Source of the DNA: Gracilaria domingensis
Taxonomy: Eukaryota; Rhodophyta; Florideophyceae; Gracilariales; Gracilariaceae
Assembly: GCA_022539475.1 (NCBI GenBank)
Contig: VCMS01000017.1
Span: 363,641-427,640 of the forward strand
DNA length: 64,000 bases
Reading direction: 5' to 3'
In this document: positions 26,791-36,452 of the stretch, one piece after another
Position numbering within the stretch: position 1 is the first letter of the stretch
Layout: every line of letters starts with the position of its first letter
Notes under the pieces: model-generated
Told to the model about the DNA's origin: nothing
Database searches by the model: none
Seen by the model: the letters and a program-made list of their open reading frames with translations, nothing else
Position numbers and translations under genes: made by a program

Positions 26791-29043
26791 ATGACAAAGA
26801 GGAAAAGGAGAGTATCATTTGTCTTGCCAGATAAAAAGCAAGATTCCACAGAAGAGCAGACAGTGAGCATCTGTTATGCAAATGGCGATGAATTTGATGA
26901 TGATATCGAGACAGCTTCGCCGGTTGGCGATGGAGACTCCGATGAGGAAGAGAGTCATGCAGATGTCAGCGGAACGGACGACCAAAGATTGGAATCCAAC
27001 GCCCATAAAGAATCCCTAACAGAAGCAGAGCACAAAGAGAAGGGTTTGACCAAACGCTCCACACCCAAGAAGCGAGGCAGGAGAACCGAAAAGAAGTTGC
27101 CAGATTTCTCCACTGAGGATGCAAGTGATGTGGACGATGAAAGCGATAGCACAGACAGTGACTCCAGTTCATCTGATAGAGCTGACGATTTCGATGAGAA
27201 CGAAGTTTCAGAGGATTCCGATTCATCTTCAAGCGCCAGCAGCGATTCGGAATCAGAGTCAAGCGAGGGCGAGAAGCAAGAAAACATAGAAAAAGCCCCC
27301 ACGCCAATTAGAATGTTCACCGAAATGGGACTGGATCCCCGCTTAGAAAGTGCTATCGAGAGAATGGAATGGAAGAAACCTACACCAATTCAATCGGCGG
27401 TTATTCCGGCAGCGCTACACGGTCGAGATGTACTGGTCAGTTCTCCTACAGGATCTGGAAAGACGGCGGCGTATGCCGTGCCAGTTATTCAACACATTTG
27501 CAAAACAGCTTCCGTTGCGCAGGGGCTTCGCGCTGTTGTTCTAGTCCCGACTCGTGAACTTGTTCATCAAGTGACATCGGTCCTGAAGGGCTTGAGTAAG
27601 TACATAGATGGCATACACATTGCGGCGCTAACTGGGTCGTATTCAACTAACTTTGGGAAGAACGGAAAGAAGGATGAAGACAAAACCGCGTTTGCCCGTT
27701 CGGCTGATGTAATGGTCGGAACTCCGGCTGCAATAGTGTCCGCGGCGGGGACAGGGATGGAGAACTTTCTGTCGACAGTAGAATTTGTCGTTGTCGATGA
27801 AGCTGACCTGGTTCTCAGCTATGGATACGAGCAAGATGCGAGAGCAGCCCTCTCGAAAGTACCAATGAGCGCACAATCCATGTTACTCAGTGCGACTTTG
27901 GAGGCAGAAGGGATGGATAAGTTCAAAAAAGTTATTCTTCGGCGCCCATTAACGATCAAGATTTCAGCGAGCGATTCTATTCAGGAAGACGAGGCCGCAG
28001 GCGCTACGCATTATTACGCCAGACTGAAGATCCATAGAGATCGATATCTTGTTACCTATGCGATGCTGAGACTAAATGTGATTACAGGGAAAGTGTTGAT
28101 CTTTGTAAATCATATCAGCACGGCCTTCCGCCTCAAACTCTTTCTGGACCAGTTCAAAGTGAAGAGCGCTGTTCTGAACTCGGAGCTTCCGATGAATTCG
28201 CGAGTTCACTGTGTGGAACAATTCAACGCGGGGGTGTTTGACATTCTCATTGCAACTGATGAGGCTCAGGACGATAGTGGAAAAGAAAAGCAACGTGAAA
28301 AGAAGGAAAAACGATCTCGCAAGAGAGTACGGAAAGACTTTGAATTCGGTTTGTCACGAGGCGTGGACTTTAGAGATGTCGCGGCTGTCTTTAACTTTGA
28401 CATGCCAAAGGCGGCCGCAAGCTATCTACACCGAGCCGGGCGCACTGCGCGAGCGGGGAAGAGCGGGACGGTGCTGACTTTGGTATGTCGCGACGACGAT
28501 GAAGAGGGAGTTAAGAGCATGGGAAAGGAGGGCGGATGTCATATTGCACCGCTGGCTTTTCGAATGGATCAGATTGAAGCGTTTCGATATCGCGTTGAAG
28601 ATGCTTTGCGAATGGTGACCGACGCGGCCGTGCACGGCGCACGACTAGCGGACGTAAGAAGGGAGATTGTGAATTCAGAACAATTGAAGGGTTACTTTGA
28701 AGAAAATCCCGAGGACCTGGATGCGTTGCGGCACAACCTAACGCTGGCCAAGAATATCCCAGATCATCTAGCGCATATTCCATCGTATTTGCTACCTCCT
28801 GCACTTCGCGGAAGTGTACCGAACGATCCCAACGGGGCAAAATTCCGAACAAAGCGGAAAAAGCGAGGCGCGCGCAGCAAGTCCGGGGGAAATCAAAGAA
28901 AACGAGGGGACCCGCTGAAGACATTTACAGCGAACGGCGTTTCAGGAAGTGCTCGTGAGAGATATCGCGAGAAACATGGGATCAAAAAGAGGAAATCGAG
29001 GGATCCCGGACAGACAATGTTAAAGAAACGACGAAGACATTAG
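26791..29043 (+). CDS. DEAD-box RNA helicase DDX56/Dbp9
   Basis: 750 aa, single exon. A long acidic Ser-rich N-terminus (1-165) precedes the helicase core. Q-motif region: FTEMGLDPRLESAIERMEWK and KPTPIQSAVIP. Motif I is SSPTGSGKT. Ia is VLVPTRELVHQV. Motif II with its Dbp9-specific follow-on is VVDEADLVLSYGYE. Motif III is LLSATL, IV is VLIFVNHIS, V is GVDFRDVAAVFNFDMP and VI is YLHRAGRTARAG. A charged insert (DSGKEKQREKKEKRSRKRVR) sits after IATDEA as in Dbp9. The C-terminal domain FRYRVEDALRMVTDAAVHGA followed by LPPALRGSVP is diagnostic for DDX56. The protein acts in nucleolar pre-60S assembly. Confidence 0.93.
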   Translation: MTKRKRRVSFVLPDKKQDSTEEQTVSICYANGDEFDDDIETASPVGDGDSDEEESHADVSGTDDQRLESNAHKESLTEAEHKEKGLTKRSTPKKRGRRTEKKLPDFSTEDASDVDDESDSTDSDSSSSDRADDFDENEVSEDSDSSSSASSDSESESSEGEKQENIEKAPTPIRMFTEMGLDPRLESAIERMEWKKPTPIQSAVIPAALHGRDVLVSSPTGSGKTAAYAVPVIQHICKTASVAQGLRAVVLVPTRELVHQVTSVLKGLSKYIDGIHIAALTGSYSTNFGKNGKKDEDKTAFARSADVMVGTPAAIVSAAGTGMENFLSTVEFVVVDEADLVLSYGYEQDARAALSKVPMSAQSMLLSATLEAEGMDKFKKVILRRPLTIKISASDSIQEDEAAGATHYYARLKIHRDRYLVTYAMLRLNVITGKVLIFVNHISTAFRLKLFLDQFKVKSAVLNSELPMNSRVHCVEQFNAGVFDILIATDEAQDDSGKEKQREKKEKRSRKRVRKDFEFGLSRGVDFRDVAAVFNFDMPKAAASYLHRAGRTARAGKSGTVLTLVCRDDDEEGVKSMGKEGGCHIAPLAFRMDQIEAFRYRVEDALRMVTDAAVHGARLADVRREIVNSEQLKGYFEENPEDLDALRHNLTLAKNIPDHLAHIPSYLLPPALRGSVPNDPNGAKFRTKRKKRGARSKSGGNQRKRGDPLKTFTANGVSGSARERYREKHGIKKRKSRDPGQTMLKKRRRH

Positions 29044-29106
29044 GTTTGGAATATGAAGGTGTGGTACAAAACAGCAAGGTGGGGAAATGAAATTAGTGAT
29101 AAAGGT

Positions 29107-30048
29107 TTAGACTCGATGCGGTTCGCGGCTGGGAACAGCTTTCGCAACTTTTGACAACATTCTAGAGTACCACATCCATTGGGCGAAAAGAACGAAGTTA
29201 AAACAAGTATTGACGGCAATGCCTGTGAGCATGAGCGGATCTCTCACCTGCGCTATGGTGGTGAAAATACGAGCGCAGTTTCCCAGAAGCTGCAGGCCCA
29301 AGGTGATTGGGGCAAGTTCTCCAGTGCTCTTCCGTCGCCAGTTCAGAATGATCTGCGGCAAGCGGGCGAGGTTGAGGATCGGGATGGAGCACACCTGCAG
29401 AAAGGTGGTGATGGACATGGGCACAATGGGTGAATACAAGCAAACAACGGCAAAAACGTAGAGCAGCGCCAGTGCGAAGGCCGGAAGGCGCGGAAGGCGC
29501 TCGAAAAACACAATCAAGATGAGGATGACAAAGTTCTGAATCATGATGAACACGCCCTCGCCGTACGTCGAAAACGGGATGCCAAGACGCGCGCAGTACA
29601 CGGCGGAGAAGGTGGTACCAATCGTCTCCAGCGAGTACATGAGCACGGAAATGCCGGCGGCGGAGCGACGGCGGATGACGCGGACGGCCTGCGGGATCTT
29701 GTACAGCACGCTGCCGATGAGCACGCACACGCCGACAATGGTGCTGAGCAAGGTGAGCACGCGGTTGGGCGGCGGCGCGCGCGGCACGACCTGCGCCACG
29801 GCGGCCGACGGCGACGGCGGCGGCGGCGGCGGCGCGCAGCGCAGCGCGGCGACCGGCGGCGCGCAGCGGCGCGCGCGGCGCACAGGCGGCGCGCGGCGGC
29901 GCGCGCCGCCGCGCGCGCTCGGCGCCAAGCGCGGCCGCGGCGCGACCGGAAGCGCCGGAACGAACGCCATCGTCGCGCGCAGCGTCGGCCGCACCGGTCG
30001 CCCGCAGCGCGCGAGCGCCGCGGCCGCGCGCGCCGCGCGATCTGCCAT
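29107..30048 (-). CDS. MPDU1-like PQ-loop membrane protein
   Basis: 313 aa from ATG 30048; a nested ATG at 29970 (MAFVPALPVAPRPRLAPSAR) is also possible. The body has two PQ-loop repeats: SVLYKIPQAVRVIRRRSAAG and IPILNLARLPQIILNWRRKS, each opening a triple-helix bundle, with about seven membrane spans in total. STYGEGVFIMIQNFVILILI matches the F(S/P)xxGE...Q region of MPDU1, the ER protein needed for use of dolichol-linked mannose and glucose. The N-terminal 80-100 residues are almost only Ala, Arg and Pro, from extremely GC-rich DNA. They look like a plastid transit peptide, so a plastid PQ-loop transporter is the alternative. Head to head with the PP2C gene. Confidence 0.8.
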   Translation of the reverse strand: MADRAARAAAALARCGRPVRPTLRATMAFVPALPVAPRPRLAPSARGGARRRAPPVRRARRCAPPVAALRCAPPPPPPSPSAAVAQVVPRAPPPNRVLTLLSTIVGVCVLIGSVLYKIPQAVRVIRRRSAAGISVLMYSLETIGTTFSAVYCARLGIPFSTYGEGVFIMIQNFVILILIVFFERLPRLPAFALALLYVFAVVCLYSPIVPMSITTFLQVCSIPILNLARLPQIILNWRRKSTGELAPITLGLQLLGNCARIFTTIAQVRDPLMLTGIAVNTCFNFVLFAQWMWYSRMLSKVAKAVPSREPHRV

Positions 30049-30291
30049 GGGCGCGCAGCGCCGCGCGCGCCGCGCGCGCCGCGCGCGCCTTGCACTGTAA
30101 GTGCGGCTGCTCACCCGCCGTGGCGCGCGGCGCGCCCGCACCGCGGGCGGCGGAAGCGGCGCGGGCGCGGCCAATGGCGTGCGCGCGTGGTGCGTGCGCG
30201 CGCGCGCGCGCCGCACGATTTGCGCCGAGCATAAACGAACCCTGTTTGGGCGCTACGCCGTCGCCGTCGGCGTTGCCCGCCACCGCCCGCC

Positions 30292-30332
<41 letters not shown>

Positions 30333-30456
30333 TGCTCTTGTGGCGCCGTCCTTCCGCTCCGCTTCCGCTCGGCCTGCGCTGCTCCGCGCCCCGCCCACCC
30401 CTCCCCCGCCGTCGTCCCGTCCGTGCCTCCGTTGTTTCGCGGCGTGCCCGCCTAGT
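30049..30456. promoter_or_regulatory. CpG-dense divergent promoter region with GCC microsatellite
   Basis: About 400 bp between two head-to-head starts. It contains a GCGCGC tract near 30195-30212 and an uninterrupted run of GCC/CCG triplets at about 30290-30332. Base composition is far richer in G+C than the neighbouring genes. Promoter role is inferred from position. Confidence 0.55.
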
Positions 30457-31356
30457 ATGGTCGCGTTTGCGACCGCCACCAACGCCACGTCTTCGGCTCC
30501 GTCTTCCTGCGTCGTGCATGCCACGCGCACCGTCGTCGGCTCGTTGCATCAGGAGTGTGATGTCCCCAATCAGGATGCACACGCCGAGCATGTCTCCGTC
30601 GCCTCCTCCGTGTACCTCGTCCTGGACGGCCACGGACCCGAGGGCGATGCTATAGCCATGCGAGCCGCGCACAACCTTTCCCGTCATGTTGTCGATCGTC
30701 TGGACAAGTTGCAAAGTGGCCCTGCCAACACCCGCCACCATACTGCGCTGCGCGCTGCCTTTGCCGCTACTGCTGAGCTTGTGGACACACAGCCAGCCGC
30801 GCATGCCGCCGGCACCACCGCCTCTGCCGTCGTTTTGGAGCGAGATGTTCTTACCGTTGCCAATATCGGAGACTCCGACGTCGTCCTATCCACTCACGGT
30901 CAGGCCAAGCTCGTCAGTTTTCGCCACAGGCCTAGTGAGCAAGATGAGAAGCAGCGCATGCTCAAATGTGGCGCTATCGTATCGAATGGATATGTGTGCG
31001 ATACCAATGACCCACCGAGCAAGATGATTTCGATCACCCGCGCTTTTGGGGATCTGGATGTGCGCGCCCTCGGAGTCGTTCCGTTGCCGCAGATCGCCAC
31101 CTACGCCATCAACGATGGCGATTTTGTCATTTTGGCCACGGATGGGTTGTGGGATGCGCATGGCGGCGTGACACCTCAAGCCGCTGTCGATGTGGTCAAG
31201 AGATGTTTCGAAGCCGGTGGTGATGTCTCGACCGCCGTTGAAAAACTTGTGGGTATGGCCAAAGGAAGATACCGATTACCAATCGATGACCTGACAATTA
31301 CGCTGGTACGCCGGAAACCACACGAGTCACCTACGCAGGCGGCTAGCAGCTCCTAG
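30457..31356 (+). CDS. PP2C-family protein phosphatase
   Basis: 299 aa from ATG 30457; the open frame extends upstream only because the GC-rich leader lacks stops. PPM motifs: NQDAHAEH, YLVLDGHGPEGDA (motif 2), GTTASAVVLE, VANIGDSDVVLS, ISITRAFGDLDV, and FVILATDGLWDAH (the late metal-binding Asp-Gly). The C-terminal aspartate is in PIDDLTITLV. The protein is a compact Mg/Mn-dependent Ser/Thr phosphatase domain with no extra regulatory domain or membrane segment. Usually GDSR is seen where GDSD occurs here, removing the Arg that often helps bind phosphate, though other PP2Cs also vary. Substrate unknown. Single exon, presumably cytosolic or nuclear. Confidence 0.9.
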   Translation: MVAFATATNATSSAPSSCVVHATRTVVGSLHQECDVPNQDAHAEHVSVASSVYLVLDGHGPEGDAIAMRAAHNLSRHVVDRLDKLQSGPANTRHHTALRAAFAATAELVDTQPAAHAAGTTASAVVLERDVLTVANIGDSDVVLSTHGQAKLVSFRHRPSEQDEKQRMLKCGAIVSNGYVCDTNDPPSKMISITRAFGDLDVRALGVVPLPQIATYAINDGDFVILATDGLWDAHGGVTPQAAVDVVKRCFEAGGDVSTAVEKLVGMAKGRYRLPIDDLTITLVRRKPHESPTQAASSS

Positions 31357-31745
31357 CCAGGTTTTGCCTTTTTGTTCTTAACCACGCAAGTCGACTAGCT
31401 AATCTAATGCCTACTCAATTCACTCGCATTCCGCTACAACTCACGTTCAAAATTCTTTCTCCACTCACTGCAACCCCACAACGTTTGACTGCCATTCGTT
31501 ACATCGCGTGACGTCTTTTTTCCCCGTAGCCAAATACTCGTACGCCATTGCGACAGTCGCTATGTAAGCAAAATAGTTGTTATAATGTCGTGGGCTTGTG
31601 TACAGCTATCTATAAACACTGTTGATTTTCTTCGTGCACATCGCGCCCCGAAAAGCTTTCTGCGTCCCTAGACGTCAACAAAATTCCCAAGCTTGCGAAA
31701 GAGTCGCAATGCTTGCAGATTCCACTACCCGAGCTCACCGAAGCG
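31357..31745. other. Intergenic, convergent PP2C / CLC 3' regions
   Basis: About 390 bp of C/T-rich non-coding sequence that should hold both 3' UTRs. No repeats or RNA genes are seen. Confidence 0.4.
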
Positions 31746-34700
31746 CTATCTAAATCTCGAGCTGCTGTGTCTACTCTTCCGACCGCCAGAACTGTTAGAA
31801 GGCAGATCGGAAAAGGAAGCCCGTGATGCCATCCGCACTCCTATAGGGTTGCGACGAAACTGTTCCAGCATTCGTGCTTCTTCCTGCTCCCTTCGTGTCT
31901 GGCTCTCTTTTTCTTGCGCTCGCTTCCGCCTTGCACGTTCCTCAAGCTGAATTGAGTATTGAATCACCTGGACCCGGCTCACAATCCCCACAGTCACACC
32001 GTCTTGAACCACGTATGTTGTGTTCATGGACAGCATGCGGAAGTAAGTAATGATCCGCCAGAACGGGGTGTTCACAGATATCTGCATCGGGCCCATGTCA
32101 ACGTACTCATGTCCAACCTCAGGGTCGAAATCCCTAAGAAACGGAATCAGTTCATTCTCTCGACTGAATTCTGCGTCAAACGTGCCGTACGCGTTTTCAT
32201 CTGCGCATCCCGGGTAGTACTGTCCAAAATCATCGCCTATGGCGTCCCAAAGAGCCTTTTGCGAGACAGTGCCCCACAGTCTTCTCCTGTCCCGGTCACT
32301 GAGAAACGCACAGGTTGTCCATGGCTTTCCTCCTTGAGTCAACATTCTGTACACTTCGCCTTTCGTGCTCTCCGGTGTGACATAAGGAAAGTCCCTTGTC
32401 ATGCACGATTTTGCTGTTACCGACGCAGCGTCTTCGAAAAACTGCTTGTTTTCAGACGGGTATCGTTCTCGCAACCCCAAGATGAACGGAAGACGGCGAA
32501 GTTTGATAAGTTCCGAAAACAGGTCAGAGCACATATGTTTCGAAACGCCATACGAAACGATAACCCCGACTGCCAACGGAAGAACGTCGATTGCTTCTCG
32601 GGTCAACTCAAGCATTACGACTGCAACTGCAGTCGTATGAAGTGTACCTGCGGTTACAGCAGCGGCACCAATAATTGCGGTGGTGCGGACATCGACCCAG
32701 TTCACGAACCATATCCCCGAGGCAAACTCTCCAAAGGCACGGCCAACCAATGCTCCAATCTCGAAGATAGGCATAAACGTACCAGCCGGGACCGGCATAA
32801 CTAGAGATAGGCCTGTCAAGAAGAACTTCACGGTCGTCGCAATTATCAGAGCGAAGCATGTGTTGAGGTGATCCGAGGAGAAAGGTTCCCAGATTTCAGT
32901 TACCCACAAGTCCTTCCCAGCAGTCTTGTTGAACAGCTGAGTAACTCCTTCTTTCTGACCAACAGCTAGAACGCCTCCGACCCAGAAAGACACGAACGTG
33001 TGAAGCATGGCAAACACTATCACCATAAGGGTCGTTCTGACAGGGGTGCTATTCTTAAAGTAGCTCCTTCTGAACTGGAAAGCCATCTTTGTGAACTCAA
33101 CCAAAGCTGCACCAACAAGACCACAAAGTGCCCCAAGGACGACATACGTAAGCAGCCTCTGGATTGAATGGTCCTTAAGATGAAGGGTGACATTGGAGGT
33201 GAAGTATGCAGTCGAATCAGCTTGCCCAAATGCGACGACAAAATAGTAACCCATAATGGAACAGTACAAAGCCATGGGGAGCCAATGAATATAATAATAG
33301 GTGCTCATTATCTCTATTGCGAGCATTGTACCACCAATCGGAGCACCAAATGTCGCACCAACCCCCGCAGCCATTGCGGCATTCAACGCTTGTAACTGGA
33401 AACGAGCACTGTTACTCAAGGATTCAAACCATGGGATTTTCGAAACTAGTGCAGCCGTAATGCCACTGATATGGATGAATGGCCCCAGTCTCCCAATACT
33501 TATCTCACTTGACAACGAAAATATGAGACCAATCGATTTGCTCAATAGGGTTCTCCAGTTCAGCATCTTTCTCAATAGCACGCCACTCAGCACACACTTC
33601 ATTTCAGGTATCCCCGAACCAGCTGAGTAGTAGGGAGCGATCTTGAGCACAACCAAAAAACTAGCGGCCAATGAAAGACCTCGTAACCCAGCCAGAGCAA
33701 AAACGCCTGCTCGGTCGCCGTATGCATTGCCAAAGACAGACGCAAGACCCGAGATGATCGTGCCAGACAAAAACTTTGCAGTGGTGTTGATAATCAAAGC
33801 AATGGTAAAGGTACAAAACCCTATCAGTGCAAGATATACCCACGCACCGCTGGGCATGATGGCGTCCTCTTCCGCTGGTTTTCGCCATCCCCAAGCCCCA
33901 GGTTCAAAGTTTTCACGCCTTCTTTTCGCCTTTTTCTTCCCTTGGCTTTTGGAACGCTCGCTGGACTTCACGCTGAGAGCATGGCCAAACTCTTCATCCC
34001 AAAAAGAGCCAGTCATAAAAGAGTTGCGCCTTGAATGCTCTTTTTTGTATTCATGACGAGCGAGAGGTGCATCCCTGCTTTGTGAGGGGACTGACAAGGC
34101 TTCCGGCTGTGTGTTAGTTAGAGACGGTTGCCGGCGATGCTGCCTACTAGAAACCAGAGGCGTCTGTTCGGGGCGGGAGGACATGGCGGAAAGCGGAGCG
34201 GAAACGGTATCTGCCGGAGTCATCTTACTCTCTTTCGCCTCAAAATTGTTAAAGACAGGAACTCGTTGTCGCTGTGGTACGTCCGGAAGAGGAAAATGCT
34301 TGTTCATCTTGTTAAAAACAGAAGGAGGAACATACGAGCCCATCGAAGCTCTGGCTCGATGAAGACGGCGCGCTTCTCGGGCTTCAGATTCAAGCGCACT
34401 CCACTGGGGGGCCGTTTGAGCATCTATCGGAGGAAGAGATATTATTGAGTCAGAGTTAGAAGTCATCTGGTCCGATTGTTTGTTGGAAGGCTGAGCGGGT
34501 TTAGTTGACACATGGGCGCCATCGAGCAGGTCAACGATGATGAAGTCGTCATCCTGGTTTTCCTTTTGGCGTTGCTTGGACTTGGAATGATCACTGCTTC
34601 GTGGTTTCCGTGTTGTTGGTGGCGGCTTCTTGTTGCCACCGTTGCGTATGAACTGCTTCTGTTCGGAAATAAGCCACTGTGGAGCAGTTTCTGGGGCGTC

Positions 34701-34790
34701 CGAAACGCTCAAGTTCACTCCCTCCAACAAAGCCTTCGAGCGGGACTGGCGAGCTAAGCGCGGGGAGCCTGTATTCCATGACTGAGACAT
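31746..34790 (-). CDS. CLC chloride channel with CBS domains, lacking both transport glutamates
   Basis: 1014 aa, single exon. A cytosolic tail of about 310 residues comes first and carries two TAPQW motifs. The CLC core follows: GSGIPEMKCVLSG (about 392, chloride-binding Ser), IGRLGPFIHISG (about 432), GAPIGGTMLAIEIMSTYYY (about 490), and PVPAGTFMPIFEIGALVGR (about 665). A CBS pair closes the protein (KSCMTRDFPYVTPES; AFLSDRDRRRLWGTVS; TTYVVQDGVTVGIVS). In CLC antiporters the second core motif is G(K/R)EGP with the gating Glu; here it is GRLGP. The proton-transfer Glu position (EE in exchangers) is E-I. Both changes point to a passive, ungated or differently gated chloride channel rather than a Cl-/H+ exchanger; this is inferred from the known roles of these residues. 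Membrane location is not predicted. Confidence 0.92.
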   Translation of the reverse strand: MSQSWNTGSPRLARQSRSKALLEGVNLSVSDAPETAPQWLISEQKQFIRNGGNKKPPPTTRKPRSSDHSKSKQRQKENQDDDFIIVDLLDGAHVSTKPAQPSNKQSDQMTSNSDSIISLPPIDAQTAPQWSALESEAREARRLHRARASMGSYVPPSVFNKMNKHFPLPDVPQRQRVPVFNNFEAKESKMTPADTVSAPLSAMSSRPEQTPLVSSRQHRRQPSLTNTQPEALSVPSQSRDAPLARHEYKKEHSRRNSFMTGSFWDEEFGHALSVKSSERSKSQGKKKAKRRRENFEPGAWGWRKPAEEDAIMPSGAWVYLALIGFCTFTIALIINTTAKFLSGTIISGLASVFGNAYGDRAGVFALAGLRGLSLAASFLVVLKIAPYYSAGSGIPEMKCVLSGVLLRKMLNWRTLLSKSIGLIFSLSSEISIGRLGPFIHISGITAALVSKIPWFESLSNSARFQLQALNAAMAAGVGATFGAPIGGTMLAIEIMSTYYYIHWLPMALYCSIMGYYFVVAFGQADSTAYFTSNVTLHLKDHSIQRLLTYVVLGALCGLVGAALVEFTKMAFQFRRSYFKNSTPVRTTLMVIVFAMLHTFVSFWVGGVLAVGQKEGVTQLFNKTAGKDLWVTEIWEPFSSDHLNTCFALIIATTVKFFLTGLSLVMPVPAGTFMPIFEIGALVGRAFGEFASGIWFVNWVDVRTTAIIGAAAVTAGTLHTTAVAVVMLELTREAIDVLPLAVGVIVSYGVSKHMCSDLFSELIKLRRLPFILGLRERYPSENKQFFEDAASVTAKSCMTRDFPYVTPESTKGEVYRMLTQGGKPWTTCAFLSDRDRRRLWGTVSQKALWDAIGDDFGQYYPGCADENAYGTFDAEFSRENELIPFLRDFDPEVGHEYVDMGPMQISVNTPFWRIITYFRMLSMNTTYVVQDGVTVGIVSRVQVIQYSIQLEERARRKRAQEKESQTRREQEEARMLEQFRRNPIGVRMASRASFSDLPSNSSGGRKSRHSSSRFR

Positions 34791-35229
34791 TAGGCAAAAG
34801 ATAAAAAGAGAAGATGAGCAAGAAAAAAGTTATGCAAGAACGCAGACTGCTTGAGGAGATAGCACGCTGCTGGTGAGCTAGGGAATAGACGGGGGTAGCG
34901 AGGACTCCGTGCTGCGGAATATAAGAGTGGGAGCCTCGCAGCAGACGGGGTCGCGCGAAGTAAAAGAACGCATCGAACGACAGGCTATGGAGATAGCGCA
35001 ATGGAAAGCATCTACCAGAAGTGGAGCAGAAGAATTGACATGCAAAACTGGGAAAACAACCACCAAAACATGGCCAGGCCGCATGGGGCGCGCTCTCGGG
35101 ACCCGCGGCCACGTATTTGTTCCTGCATGGCAAGCGGGTTTGTCACCGTTCGTCAAAACACATCGCTGTTGCTCTCACGCTGAGTAGAGCGTGAATTGCG
35201 CGAACGGTGCATGCCGTCGGCAGTGCACC

Positions 35230-35263
35230 TTCGCAGATACCACACGTTCGCAGATACCACACG
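35230..35263. repeat. Tandem duplication, 2 x 17 bp
   Basis: TTCGCAGATACCACACG occurs at 35230-35246 and again at 35247-35263. The pair is bracketed by CCTTCG (35228-35233) and CGAAGG (35262-35267), an inverted repeat overlapping its ends. Confidence 0.85.
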
Positions 35264-36406
35264 AAGGCCGTCTGCCGTTGTCCCGATCGGAACGCGGTCG
35301 CGCGTATGGTTGCGCGGAACGCTGAACGGCTTCCAAGTGGGCTTCAGTCGCTGGAGTGCAGCGCTTGACGTTCCCCATCGCAGAGGTTACGGCGCATTGC
35401 GTCGGCTTGAAACTGGAAAAATGATTTGTCCCCATTGCTGTATCCTCAGCTGCACTACGTATGAAACGGCGTTCCACTCTCTGCCCAGTCCGGCCACTTG
35501 AAATGACGTGTTCCTACAAGGACTCATTGCCGTCTTGGCTTGCATTTCGGATTCTGCAAAACCTTACTCATCCGCTTGTCTGCTGAGCTCAACGCGATCA
35601 CTCTCCAGACTCGTGTGTTCTAAACTGAGAAGGATAGATACAAAGATACTTGTCCGGGCACAAGACGTTCTGTTGTTTTTGCTTTTTTTCGCATGCCCGT
35701 CATGCGCACAGAGATGGATTTTTCGCAAGCAGCGATCACTCTCTCAGCGATGCGACTATGCCTTTTTTTACCTCAAATGTAACGACGATCATCGTGATGA
35801 TGTTGCGACAGAGTACTTCGAACCCAGCAAGATGAGACGGTATTGCCCAGAGCAGTAGAGTCCGAACACTTCATCTGCTGGTTAAGAGCTTTTCGAGCAC
35901 AATGAGCTCCTTGAGTTCTGCATTGCAGTATTGTATTGATTTCGCAAACCCTCAATGTCTGCTACACAACTATGAGGTACGTAATCAAATAGAGCACAAG
36001 GATCGAACCGTCTACCTATACCGATCGACATCTGCTATTTCATCCTGTCAGAGTTTACGTCTACTATCTTTCCCCTCTACGGTTGTACGAAGTAACGATG
36101 GCAAAACAAAGTAGAGTATGGGTTGCTCAATGCTCGTGGAAAAAGCTTCAATGGTCCTAACTGAAGTGAATCTTAGTTGAGGCGAAGACCTTTTCCAGCA
36201 GAGCAGACAACTGACCCTGAATGAAAGGCAAAAAAGGCATTTGCATCAGTGCTACACCTTTACAGCGAGTATGTATAGACCTTTACCTTCTGTGCGGAAA
36301 TGATTTAATGAGGTCTTGGAGCAAAAAGATTGCGTCTTTCGAACAGTGATGGGAAGTCTTCCCACCGGCAGACGCTTGTCAAAGGGAACTCCATCACTTT
36401 ATGTAT

Positions 36407-36452
36407 AAAGGACGCAGAGCACGTATAAAGTTATACGTGCTCTGCGTCCTTT
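36407..36452. repeat. Perfect palindrome, 22-bp arms, 2-nt loop
   Basis: The arms 36407-36428 and 36431-36452 are exact reverse complements (core GGACGCAGAGCACG) around AG. No gene flanks it within 1.6 kb. Confidence 0.95.

Noticed and set aside
29198-30804. Long open frames overlapping MPDU1-like and PP2C genes
   Set aside because: Shadow frames caused by the GC-rich island; the conserved motifs are all in the annotated frames.
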